DNA from: Chiridota heheva
Lineage: Eukaryota > Echinodermata > Holothuroidea > Apodida > Chiridotidae
Direction of reading: 5' to 3'
DNA: 64,000 bases
NCBI GenBank assembly: GCA_020152595.1
Contig: JAIGNY010002020.1
Span: 788,001-852,000, forward strand
Below the pieces are notes generated by a model that searched no databases, was not told where the DNA came from, and worked only from the letters and a program-made list of their open reading frames with translations. Below are positions 33,966 through 45,001 of this stretch, piece after piece; positions within the stretch are counted from its first letter, which is position 1; the number at the start of each line of letters is the position of its first letter. A program made the translations under genes and the position numbers.

Positions 33966-36929
33966 TTAGTGACATCTGTGTGTTGCTGGAGACTGAAGCT
34001 CTGCACAGAAAAGGAAGCTAAACAAAGTGACACTTCTCTTCTTGGTGAAAGGACAGAAAAACATTGAAGGTATTATACTATAAGTAAACTCAAAGAATTT
34101 AAGGTATACAAATAAAAGATTACTGTCTAAGCTTGTGTAGCTACAATTGTATTAACCCTTAACTTAATCTAGAATGAAATTACAGAATGGTGATCACATA
34201 GGTACACTATACACAACTGAATATACCTTACATATTGTATCTTGTTATGCTGTTTATAGAGTACTTAATTATTGGCTTAGTCTTGAAACACGATCATAAT
34301 TGCTATACGTCAATATTTTATCATCATGTTTAGAGTAAATTGGACAACAACCTATCTACTGTGTGGGTAAAAGAAATTAGATGTAGTTTATTGGGGACAC
34401 TTGGCTTCATTAAGGGGTGGGCAACAAGTTATTTTCTGTTCTAAAGGTTATGTGATATTAATTCCCAGGAATGGCTCTTTGAAGTTGATAGTATGGATCG
34501 GTTGTATAATTATAAAGTTTTGAAGCGTAGTTTGATTTTTAAACAATATTTAAGTTACATTGAAGATTCTAGTTTATGTGCATATTTTACCAACCTCCCC
34601 TGTGGGACCCTCCCCCTCACCATAAATACAGGCTGTCATTTTAAAACTCCTAGACATTTGAGACTTTGTACAGTATTTAATTTGAATTGTATTTTATGCT
34701 TGAATGCACTCTTTATTTTGACCTTTATAAGATTTACATTTCTTGTACGTTTTATAATCAGCCTTTATTAATTAAATTTGAATACCTTATACAGTTGATT
34801 AATATCAAGTCAGCTATCCAAATTGCTCATTTTTTAAGGTGTGCATCAAAAAGCCGGCAAGATTTACTTACTGTATGAGTGTATTTTCTGATATATGCTA
34901 TTTTGATTCAACTTTGTATTAACCAAGCTGTTGTTTGCTGCTCAAAATGTCTTCATTTATATTTTGTACCAATCTCGTTGAAATTGTAACTTTTCTCTTA
35001 TTGTTATGTAAATGGCAGGTGGCCTAAATATATATATTTAATGATTTTGAGAAAAATTCCCCTTTGTTCCTTATGTCTTATGCCATGTGGGATAGGTAGC
35101 CTCTTCAAATCCCACGTTGTCTACGGCGAGGCTCAATTTATATGGTACAATATCTGGAAATTGAACTGTAATATACAAAACTACAAAAAGTGTCATGCCG
35201 AAAAGTTTCTCTTTAAGCCCACCGAACCTGACACCTGAGTTAATCCTGAAAACTCAGGTATGATAATTACCAACCCTGACTTCCTGTTTAGTGTATTGTG
35301 TTTCCACTCACAACTATGATTGTTTATCTGCCATTCCCATGCACACAACAGCCAAGCTGAATGATCAAGGCACTTTTGTGATTGAAATCACTTATCCGTG
35401 TTAGGAGTCTTAGTGGGAGAAGCTTGTTTTCAAGCTGGTGATAAAAATAGCTGTGCAACATGCCTGGGGTGCATTAACTGTATATGATTGATGGACCATT
35501 TCTCCTAAGGAAAGATATTGCTTCATGGTATACATATCTGCTTTTAAGTGGGAAATATTTCAATACTACTTTGGGTTTAATGTATGAAGCTAACTTGTTA
35601 TAATTATTGTAATGTAAGCAACTCCTAAAGATTTTCTAGTAGGGTTACTAGGTATGTGCATTTACGTATAATTCAGTATACAATAACTGATCCATTTTTA
35701 GATTGTTCATCATGTACACAATCACACGCCAAAAATGCAAGAAATTTCTGCAGAACTGGATCTATCCCTACAATGGCCAGCCCAAAGCTAAGTAAAGAAT
35801 GTCACAAAACTTGAGTAGGGGCCTATGTTAAGTCTTTAAATTACCCGTAAGGCTGAAAAAAGTAGTCAAAAATAATGATCCATGCCAAAATGAAATATCA
35901 GCAAGTAAATTTGCTGTCTTACTTATTTTGATAGTTTTCAACCATCCTGACCTATGGCGTAAATTTAAAAGTGCGCCATTAGCGTAGATAAAAAAATCTG
36001 TGCCAATTCTCTGGGAAAAAGGCCACAATCCGTGCAAAACATACTGAAATTTCAGCAACTTTGAAACATTTTTTGTTTGTTTGTTTCCCAGTCTTTTGTT
36101 TTTTTGTTTCCACAATTTATTTGACTAATCAGGTAATCTTTGCATTTATTTGTAGTGAACAGAACAATCTAAGCTATTTTGTCTGTGTATTTCTGGGTCA
36201 GTTCTACAGCTTGTAAAACAGGTGTTGGTCTTAATGCAGATTTATGCCTAACAATCCATTGTGTAAGTAACATTGTTTATCAGGCCTAACCTAGGCTAAT
36301 CCAGTAGCGCCAAAATCGGTGAATCAAAGTGAAAGATTAGTGCTATTTTAAACTCTTGTATTAAAAAGGATTAAACCCTTTGTGTGCTAAGTTTGAATTG
36401 TAATATCATTGATTGAAAGTTGTGTGTGTAGTGTGAATGTTATTGTATTGTTAGGAAATTGAAAAGGGTACTTTCTGGGCGATTTTTCATGTAAACAATG
36501 CATTAATTTTGTAAACGATAAACGATGTTTTCAATCGTGTACACGATAATTGGTAAACAGTCACCCTAAATGTGTGATGGCACCCTGACATAAAAGAGAA
36601 CATGTGTATACATACCGTAGTTTGTAGAGTTGGTAAATCAACATCATGGAAGGTTTTCCTGTGAAGAAAAAGACAACAACAATCAACAAAGTTAAAGGGT
36701 CATATGATTTCCGAATGTAACATTGATTTGTATCAAAAAAACTCATGAAACTTTTATGACATTGTCCTGTATTGTAGCAAATGAAGGAATCTGTAGATCT
36801 GTAACTTGAAAGTTTTTAGACTATTTCTGTATTTTGCACAGGTGACTGCAATCTTGGCAACCAAAATATTCTCTCCACAACATACCTCATACCTGTTCAT
36901 TAATTTTTTTTGTATTATGGCTGCAATTT
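33966..36929. other. Intergenic, nothing recognised
   Basis: AT-rich sequence with short spurious frames and no visible domain, splice pair or terminal repeat. Confidence 0.5.
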
Positions 36930-36939
36930 TTTTTTTTTA

Positions 36940-38830
36940 AAGTAGTCATAACACACGCATAAGTGCTTTAGCTAGTGAAAATATTCTGATCAATTAAATA
37001 ACATAAATATAACTTTCCCTCATAATTCCACTTCAAAGGCTCCGAAATAGTCAAATGAAACTGTCACTGAAAAATCATTGTTACTGGCTGCAAGGCCTCT
37101 GACATTATTGGGGTATATTCATTCCGATAGCGATGTGCTACAGTGTATGTATTCCGTACAGAGAGCGTAGTATTTCTTCCTTACATATGACCAAATTTCA
37201 TCAATTTTTGCTTGGTTATTTCAACATACCGTGGAAATATGCTTTAAGAGGTTACGGATATGCAATACACGGCAAAAAATGAACAAATACACATAAAATT
37301 TGTTGGAAACTGTGGGTCTATTTCACAAGTATTGTCAGAGCAAGTTTGACTTGCATACAATACACTATTATTAAGTACCTTTCTTCCTATTTACTACATG
37401 TGCACCTCATGTTATTGTCAAATAATTTTGTATGTATGATATTGTAAATGTGACAGAGCCAATGGCCAAGAGCACCAAATAAAAAACGAAATGAAACTAT
37501 TACAATTACACAACTAGCTGGTGATTGAGTGAAGTACTGATTGCAGGCCTACAGTAATTTTGAATCAAATTGCAAACTGCCAGATCATTAAAAACTCCTT
37601 TGTACTGAAGAATATTATCATACAATTGGGAGGAAGGACACTGTAGGAATAATGAATATAAACTTCTAACAGGTTTCCGTAATAGAACTTCCAGCCACAA
37701 GGAGGCATGTATAGTGTTATGGCTATGTTTCACTTTAATTTGCTTGATTTGGCTTTAAACGGTAACACAATGGATTTATCTCAGTGTGAATCGTACATAT
37801 ATGTAATATACATATTAAAGGCTTTGAAAAATAGAACTTCTATTTGTACAGAAACTGGATTTGTAAAAGGCTTTAGTGTGCACCAGGCTTAAGTACTTAA
37901 TATTCATGATATGCGATAATTTTTCCGACTTACCAGACAAAGTGAGAAGCAGAAAAATATTTTTTAAGGGTAGAAATAATATTTTTTAAATTTGTTTTAA
38001 GATCTTTAAGCTGTCGCGAGCATCTTTAGTCACATTTGTATCAAACATTGTACGCTATATATATTTCAAAAGATTAGCTGAAGGGCATGTGTATTACTAT
38101 TCCTTGGAATGAACAAATATTTAAAGGAATTTTACAGTCAATTTGTGTTTTGTGAAATATTTTAACATTTTGGACTAAATACATCTTTTATTAATACTAT
38201 TCATGGTAAATCAGCTCTCTAGATGCAATGGTTTTCAATAAATCACAATTTAGTATGTACAACAGTGCTCATAGAGTCTACACTGTGGAAAGTACATAAG
38301 AACAGACAACACTCACACGCTTTGTGGATAACAAAATGACATCATAGGCACTGATTCGAAAATCAATGTTTTTTAAGTTCCGGGTTTGGCTTTTGCTCGA
38401 CTTTTGGACTTCCGAAATGGTTTTGGATACATTTACACATTTTTTTCAAGGAGAAAGTTACATGGCTTGTCCTTCTCCTTAAAAATTTGTTCCAGCAAAT
38501 CATAAGCACTGACTTACTGTAGCAAATAGTGAGACCACTTTATCTTAATTAAAATGACCACACAATAAGGACTTCATCCATTGCTAATATGATACTCAGC
38601 ACCAACTTCCACACGACTAAGGTTTTCATAATAAAGAAAATAAAGACAAAAAGTCTGACCCGACCTGGTTATTTATCAGGCCGGGTCTGACTGTTTAAAA
38701 CTTTAAGGAGCAGAACAACTAATGACATTTTTGTCTATTAATACATCAAAATATTTCATAGCAAAAAGTCATTTGGCTTGTGTCATGCATGACCACTTTA
38801 AACAAACATGACATTACCAGTAATAACAGA
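36940..38830 (+). repeat. 1.9-kb repeat, left copy
   Basis: Matches 60070-62810 in reverse orientation along its whole length with moderate divergence. Shared anchors in order: AATATTCTGATCAATTAAAT, GAATTATGAGGGAAA-type words, ATTGCAGGCCTACAGTAATT, GGAGGAAGGACACTGTAGGA, AAGGAGGCATGTATAGTGTT, AGAAGCAGAAAAATATTT, TAATCTTTAAGCTGT-like, GCTCTCTAGATGCAATGGTT, GGTTTGGCTTTTGCT, TTTCATAGCAAAAAGTCATT. About 38465-38735 holds extra sequence absent from the other copy, including a GACCCGACCTGG/CCGGGTCTGAC hairpin. No intact ORF. It may be an old transposon or an inverted segmental duplication. Confidence 0.8.
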
Positions 38831-38855
38831 TTGTGTATTACTAAGTTTGAAATAA

Positions 38856-38861
38856 TTTATT
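38856..38861 (-). terminator. Poly(A) signal of the CFAP69-like gene
   Basis: AATAAA on the minus strand, 15 bases after the TAA stop (38877-38879). This would give a very short 3' untranslated region. It is the nearest canonical signal; other AATAAA words lie near 38630-38640. Confidence 0.45.
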
Positions 38862-38876
38862 CTTGAGGGCTATATC

Positions 38877-39032
38877 TTACTGCTGTCTGGATTCCAACTG
38901 CTTCCTTGATCTCTCAATTGACTGGTCTTGCCTATCCTTTGACATTTTTAGGATGGTGTAGTTGGAAGTCCTGGCCACATAGTCATTCCACTTCTCAGTT
39001 GTAAGCTCTTCTTGTCTGTGGTTGTCCTTTAT
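38877..39032 (-). CDS. CFAP69: CFAP69-like, terminal exon
   Basis: Begins after a TTTCTTGTAG acceptor in phase 0 and encodes 51 residues: IKDNHRQEELTTEKWNDYVA, then a basic stretch ending in LESRQQ and TAA. The sequence is highly charged, which suits a coiled-coil tail. The exon joins in phase to the small exon at 39846. Confidence 0.75.
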   Translation of the reverse strand: MKDNHRQEELTTEKWNDYVARTSNYTILKMSKDRQDQSIERSRKQLESRQQ

Positions 39033-39845
39033 CTACAAGAAATAACGAAAAATATATAAAGATAGAATTATTATAAAGACGCCCTAGGTTTTTTTCTTCT
39101 AATTTCAGGGGTATTCAGAGCACTTTTTTTCACCATGTGTCAGCTTAAGGTGAAGAAACAAAATACAAGTTTACATTCCTCCTCTTTAGCATAGTAGGTG
39201 ACAATTAACCTTTCTGCGAATGATTGACAGCTTGTTTTAAGCAATCACCACACCAATTTGCCTTGCAACAAAATCTGTATAAGTAAGTGGGGCAAACATC
39301 CTACGCAATACTGGTACAGTACAGCTAGCTAGTGGTGTGTGCTCATGTAGTCAATGCAACTTACTGTACAAAACAAATTTCTGACGGCAAAATGGTGAAC
39401 AAAATTTGCGCTTATGGGCCCTCTGCGGGCTTTGTAAATCTGATTACTTTCACCCAGAACAGTTAGCAAACTAAATTTTGTTTATCCTATTTGCTAAAAA
39501 CTCTAAAGATCCGGAGAAGTGCCATAAATAAATCAAAGCTTGCAACAGGCCTCACGAACATCTAAATGTCAACGCATTGGTAATGCACAATTGCGGATTT
39601 GAGGTTTGTTTGCCCCACATAGTTACCATGTTGCTATGGTGGGCATGGCCTATTTGGAAACCTAAAAAGGTTAATTGCAAACATGAAGACAAAATGCAAT
39701 ACAAGTGATGTTTTGCAAATATTAATCAGATAATACAAGACCTAACTTATTACATAATATGTTGTAATGAATATTTAACATGACTCTCAAACAAAAAGTG
39801 ATGAGGTGTTATTATATTTTTGCATAACAACACAATAAACTTTAC

Positions 39846-39872
39846 TTTTTCTTGAAAAGCTTTGTCTTGTAG
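39846..39872 (-). CDS. CFAP69: CFAP69-like, candidate microexon
   Basis: A coding-like frame (ADILQELQDKAFQEK) ends at a clean GTAAAG donor in phase 0. The strong-looking CTAG acceptor at 39893-39896 leaves the wrong phase relative to the upstream exon (43554-43679). A TTCAAGAG acceptor before CTA (codon boundary) gives a 27-bp exon (LQDKAFQEK) that keeps the frame. The alternative is a missed exon within the LINE-filled intron. The upper boundary is therefore uncertain (39872 or 39892). Confidence 0.4.
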
Positions 39873-40221
39873 CTCTTGAAGGATGTCAGCTTCTAGCAAA
39901 AACATTACATTTGAAGACACAGGTGAGTGTAGTGGTTTTTGCAGTTCTCATTTAAGTTATAGTTGAGGGTGAATTCTATACTGATAAGTCCTTCAAAAAT
40001 ACCAATGCTACATGCTACCTGTTCACTTCCTGCCATGAGACACATAAGGCCTTGACTCTCCCTCCACCCTTTCTGTCTGTGGCTTGTATTCTTGCAGCAT
40101 TCCAGGATGTCCATCCTGCCATTTGTCTTTCTTTGATAACTGTTCTTCTCCATGTTGTTTTTGGTTGCCCTCTTTTTCTCTTTCCTTCTGGTTCCCATGT
40201 CATTGCTGTCATACAGTTTTC

Positions 40222-40830
40222 ATCATTCCCTCTTTGTAATGGGTGGCCTATGAGTGACCCTCTCCTCTTTGTAATGGGTGGTCTATGAGTGACCCTCTCC
40301 TCTTTGTAATGGGTGGCCTATGAGTGACCCTCTCCTCTTTGTAATGGGTGGCCTATGAGTGACCCTCTCCTCTTTGTAATGGGTGGCCTATGAGTGACCC
40401 TCTCCTCTTTGTAATGGGTGGCCTATGAGTGACCCTCTCCTCTTTGTAATGGGTGGCCTATGAGTGACCCTCTCCTCTTTGTAATGGGTGGCCTATGAGT
40501 GACCCTCTCCTCTTTGTAATGGGTGGCCTATGAGTGACCCTCTCCTCTTTGTAATGGGTGGCCTATGAGTGACCCTCTTCTCTTTGTAATGGGTGGCCTA
40601 TAAGTGACCCTCTCCTCTTTGTAATGGGTGGCCTATGAGTGACCCTCTCCTCTTTGTAATGGGTGGCCTATGAGTGACCCTCTCCTCTTTGTAATGGGTG
40701 GCCTATGAGTGACCCTCTCCTCTTTGTAATGGGTGGCCTATGAGTGACCCTCTCCTCTTTGTAATGGGTGGCCTATGAGTGACCCTCTCCTCTTTGTAAT
40801 GGGTGGCTTATGAATGACCCTCTCCTTCTC
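40222..40830. repeat. 35-bp minisatellite grown inside the LINE ORF
   Basis: About 17 nearly identical copies of GGGTGGCCTATGAGTGACCC plus TCTCCTCTTTGTAAT, a 35-bp unit. It lies exactly between the LINE's C-terminal segments, where RTE-type ORFs carry an RRRWxWIGHxLR stretch. In one minus frame the unit reads RRGSLIGHPLQR, so the array looks amplified from that coding segment. The edge copies are the most diverged. Confidence 0.93.
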
Positions 40831-41094
40831 CTGACTTCATTGCTTGCTTTCTGTAGATTTGCTCTTGATATAGTTCCTTGTTGGTAGTTCTATCCTCCCA
40901 GCTGATCTTGAATATTCTTCTTATGCAACGTGTCTGGAACATGTTAATCTTCTTGTCATCCCCTTTGTTCATCTTCCAAGCTTCACAGCCATATGTTAGA
41001 TCTAATCTTGGTCTTTCTGGTAACTCCATTTGAACTTCAGATCTTCTTTAGCTTATGGAAAGCTCCACTAGCTTTTAGGTGAGGTCGCTCATAC

Positions 41095-41706
41095 CACAGG
41101 TGTTCCTAGCGTTATGGCAATCTATATACATATATATATAAAAGGTAGGTCACTTTCTAATGCAACTTTCAAACCATAAATGAACATTTTGTTTTTGACC
41201 AATCGCGAATTTTAATTACATTTTTTGACTCAATCACATTTGCTGGAGACTCCCTTCTTCGTCTATAGGTCACAGTATTTGTTCTTTTTTTCTGATGAGA
41301 TGTAGAAACGATGGATTTTCTACCGACATTACAGTCATGACAGTGTAAAAGCCCAACAATTTGCTGCAAACCAAAAAACATTGCGATGACGTCATGAAGA
41401 AGCAGCACTTCAATTGGTTTGCAGCAAATTGTTGGGCTTTTACACTGTCATGACTGTAATGTCGGTAGAAAATCCATCGTTCGTACATCTCATCAGAAAA
41501 AAAGAACAAATACTGTGGCTTATAAACAGAAGAAGGGAGTCTCCAGCAAATGTGAGTTGAATCAAGAAATGTAATTTAGATTCGCGAGTGGTCAAAAAAA
41601 GGAATTTTCATATATGGTTCGAAAGTTGCATTAGAAAGTGACCTATCTTTTTATATATATATATGTATTAAGTATATAGGTTGCCATAAAGGCAGGAACA
41701 CCTGTG
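41095..41706. mobile_element. 612-bp foldback element with 8-bp target duplication
   Basis: Two near-perfect arms of about 285 bp, with ends CACAGGTGTTCCT...AGGAACACCTGTG, face each other around a 30-40-bp centre near 41390-41410. The element is flanked on both sides by GCTCATAC (41087-41094 and 41707-41714), an 8-bp target site duplication as made by hAT-like transposases. No transposase is encoded. It interrupts the RTE-like LINE and is therefore younger. Frames within the arms are mirror images. Confidence 0.93.
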
Positions 41707-42540
41707 GCTCATACCACCTCCTTATTTTGTAATTGTAGCACCCAGATACACAAAGCTATGAACATTAACTATTCTGCCCGTTTAAAGTAATATCTTCCTG
41801 AGATTTGGCATTGATCCTCATGGTTTTTCATTTCTGCACGTTGACTTTAAGGCCTATTTTGCTGCTTCATTTGTTAGTATGTTTGTCTTGGTTTGAATTT
41901 GTTGTCTTGTGGTTGACAACAAAGCTACATCATCGGCGAAATCCAGATCTTCTAGTTGTGTAGTTAGCTTCCATCTAGCTTACATTCCATACCTGTGTTG
42001 CCTAGCATAGTAGTCCTTTTCATCATCCAGTCAATTGCTAAGAGAAAGAGAAAGCCGGACATATTGCATCCATTTCACCCGTCTTGATATTAAACCAGTC
42101 GGACGTCTTACTTTCATCAATCACAGTACATTGAAGGTCGTTGTATAAAGCTTGGAACATATTTATGATTTTGCTTGGAATTCCGTAGCATTTCATAACT
42201 TTCCAAAGGCTCTCTCTATGAAAAGAATCGAAGGCTTTTTAAAATCAATGAATTTAATGCATAGGGGTGCTTGCCACTCACTGACTTGTTCAATAATGTT
42301 CCTTACAATGAAAATTTGTTCAGTTGTGCCTTCACCAGAGCAAAATATAGCTTGCTCATTACGTAGTCTGTAGTCAATACCCTTCCTTTTTCTGTCAATG
42401 ACAATCTTTCCAAGTATCTTGCTGATAATGGGTAGCAATGTTATCCCCTCTTGGTTCTTACACACCTTTAGGTCTCCTTTTTTGTGTATCTTAACGATTA
42501 AGGCCCTTGTTCCATTTCCTAGGTGTTTGCTCCTAGTTCC

Positions 42541-42660
42541 ATACTTGATCCAACAGCTTCTTGATTTCTCTGGTAGAAAAGCCTACGTCTGCTTTAAGTA
42601 ATACTTGATCCAACAGCTTCTTGATTTCTCTGGTAGAAAAGCCTACGTCTGCTTTAAGTA
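42541..42660. repeat. Exact 60-bp tandem duplication in the LINE
   Basis: ATACTTGATCCAACAGCTTC and the following 40 bases are repeated exactly once, adjacent. The unit is a multiple of three, so the LINE frame (ADVGFSTREIKKLLDQV) reads through both copies. Confidence 0.95.
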
Positions 42661-43553
42661 TTTCATTGGTGATTAAGTCGATGCCAGGTGCCTTTCCATT
42701 CTTGAGGCTTTTTATAGCATCACTGTTTTCTTCTAGAGTAGGTTCGTCAATACCTATCTCAGAGATATCTTGATCTTCTGTATCCTCATCTTGCATCGGG
42801 TTGATGGCTTCCTCTCTATATAAGATTTCATTGAAGTGCTCCTTCCATCTAGTATTCCTTGCTTCTTTGTCGACAATGATGTTATCATCCCTATCTTTAA
42901 CTGCAGTGCTTCACCTTTGTCAGTCATTGCTTAACACTTTTATCAGCTGGTAAAGGGTTTTCATGCTATGTTTGGCAGATGCATTTTCAGCTTCCCTTGC
43001 TATCCCTTCAGACAACTTTTTGTCTTCTCTGATCTTCCTTTTAACATCCTTATCTTTGATACATTCAGATCTAGTGCTTTTAATTTTCTGCTTTCAAATC
43101 TTTCTCTGGTCAACAACCTTCCATGAATCTTGGCTAAGCCAAGGCTTTGTCTTGTTTCTTCTGAATCCGAAACCTCTTTTGCTGCTTCCACATATGCCAC
43201 ACCTCCAAGTTGTGACGTTGTTCCTCAAGATAGTCTTGTCTGTGAGTTCATCCCTACTTCCTGTAGTGCTTGCTATCTGTTTTGGACATATATATTATAT
43301 CTTGATCTTACTTGTTGTTCATCAACATCCCTAAGTCAAACCTACAGCAATTCTTTTTAGTGCTGGGTGTCTTCGTAACTTGAGCCTTATCTTTATTCGT
43401 ACCAGATTGTAGTCACTTGTACCAATTGCTGGTCACCGTTAATGAGCATCTCTTGAGGGAAATAATTCTCACATACATCACTCATATATTTCATCGCAAA
43501 TCACTGTGACAACAGCTATACAAATTGCAATTAAATCACATAGGCCAACCCAC

Positions 43554-43679
43554 CTCTGCATAAAATTCCTGCTCGTCCAGCAATGCTTGGGTCTCCTCTG
43601 CTTCCAGCAGCTCTGTCTGCATCTCAACAACCACTGTGGCTAATTCCTGGCTGGCACGTCCAACCACCTCCAGGGCTTC
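43554..43679 (-). CDS. CFAP69: CFAP69-like exon, coiled-coil region
   Basis: 126 bp, phase 0 at both ends, with acceptor GACATAG and donor GAG|GTGGGT. Encodes EALEVVGRASQELATVVVEM and then a Glu-rich helix ending EQEFYAE. Joins in frame to the exon at 44853. Confidence 0.8.
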
Positions 43680-44852
43680 CTATGTCAGACAAAGTGTATT
43701 TATATTAGGGTAAAAAGATACTTAATAGATACTTCACCATGAATATTAATTACACATTTATAAAACCATTCACCAGGAATAATAATAATACTCCGTTCTT
43801 ACATAGCAACTTGCTACGCAAATATGCATGTTTAAAGTGCTTTACAATAAAAACTTTCTGAAGCGGCAACGCAACACAGTGCACAATTCTGTACTATTAC
43901 CCTGCTCCAATCCCTTGTGTTGAGCACCAGGTGAGAGGACAGCAGGTCCCATCTTGCTAAGTCTTGGTATGACTCAATCATGGATTGAACTGTCAACTTT
44001 CTGGCTGGAAAGCAGGTGGTCTTTTAAGCTAATCAGTCAGTTTTTAAAAAAAAATACAACTCAATAAAAGGTATTACCTTTGTCTTTGATTTTAATTTAA
44101 ACCTCTGAATATCTGAGAAAAATATTTCTGAAATTGTTAATTTCCTAAATTTGTTCAAGACCAGAAAGGATTGCAATGGTAAAAATATAACTTACATCCC
44201 ACACACACACAACGGGCACAACATCCTTATTACCATTTAAGGAATTATTCAAACTACTCTAAGATCAAATCTGAAGGACTTCAATCATTTATGATATTAT
44301 TGAAAGCAGGGTAGAAAAATGAATGTTCACCAAAGACATTACATGCAACCCATGAGGTTTGTTTGTATGATATGGATGCTGAGTTAAGGCTGTAACACAC
44401 CGAACGCAACGCAGCGAGCGATTATTTAGATAATCATACAGGAAACAAATATTATAAGATGCTTTGACTTTTTGCTTACACACGATAAAGTTTACAATTG
44501 AGGCTTTCTGATGATACTGGAAAATTTGTTAGAAATGCTTTTTTGTCCAAACTGTGGAGAAATTTGCTTTAGTAGGGCGCAATTTGCTGTCACGGTGCTA
44601 ATTTTGCTTTAATGGGCATAGAAAGGCCCTTTCAATCAATTTTTACTTATTATCTGAATAGCCATGCAATGATGATGCTTCTCTGAAAACAAGAGGTCAA
44701 AATGTTTCTTTTCTTCTGTTTGATTCAATTTTGTATAAGAAAACATTGCTAGCTGGCGTCGTGTTTAGTGTATTACTGTCTTTATACCCATTCTCTCTCA
44801 ATTTTTCATTAATTCAACAGAAAGAAATGAACCCAAGAGTTCATTTCTTTAC
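43680..44852. other. Intron with short LINE/SINE-like tail
   Basis: 43770-43980 contains an AATAATAATAATA lead and a GTGCTTTACAATAAAAACTTTC stretch, resembling interspersed-repeat ends also seen near 57190 and 60440. The rest is unremarkable. Confidence 0.45.
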
Positions 44853-45001
44853 CTCGTCTGGTGTAATGGGTCTGATACCCTCCTGGGAAAGCTCCTGTGT
44901 GATCTCACTCCAAACCTCTCCTTGCTTGAAGTCCATAAACCTCTCAATGATACACAGGGTCACCTGATCATCAGCTGACAATCCTTGTAGTTCCTCAAAG
45001 C
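44853..45001 (-). CDS. CFAP69: CFAP69-like exon
   Basis: 149 bp with acceptor GGCTTACAG and donor GACGAG|GTAAAG. Begins with two bases of a split Gly codon and encodes FEELQGLSADDQVTLCIIER followed by FMDFKQGEVWSEI and ending PITPDE. Joins in phase to both neighbours. Confidence 0.85.

Larger units (their letters stand above)
40012..43300 (-). mobile_element. RTE-like LINE, decayed, with nested insertions
   Basis: Minus-strand reverse-transcriptase remnants in the expected order. Residues before the RT domain lie near 43200-42800. IKSLKNGKAPGIDLITNEIL is near 42700-42650, EGITLLPIISKILGKIV near 42450-42400, and the NEQA...GEGTTEQIFIVRNI block near 42360-42300. The thumb or C-terminal part TYGCEAWKMNKGD is near 41000, and the tail MTWEPEGKRKRGQPKTTWRR near 40200-40140. 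The order and C-terminal motif fit RTE-type non-LTR elements. Stops and frameshifts are frequent. It sits in the CFAP69-like intron and is itself interrupted by a 612-bp foldback and a minisatellite. Confidence 0.8.

Noticed and set aside
40222-40830. CRISPR-like array
   Set aside because: Units are directly adjacent without unique spacers and lie in a eukaryotic LINE.
42963-43360. Plus-strand ORFs of 123 and 76 codons
   Set aside because: Antisense shadows of the minus-strand RTE-like LINE.
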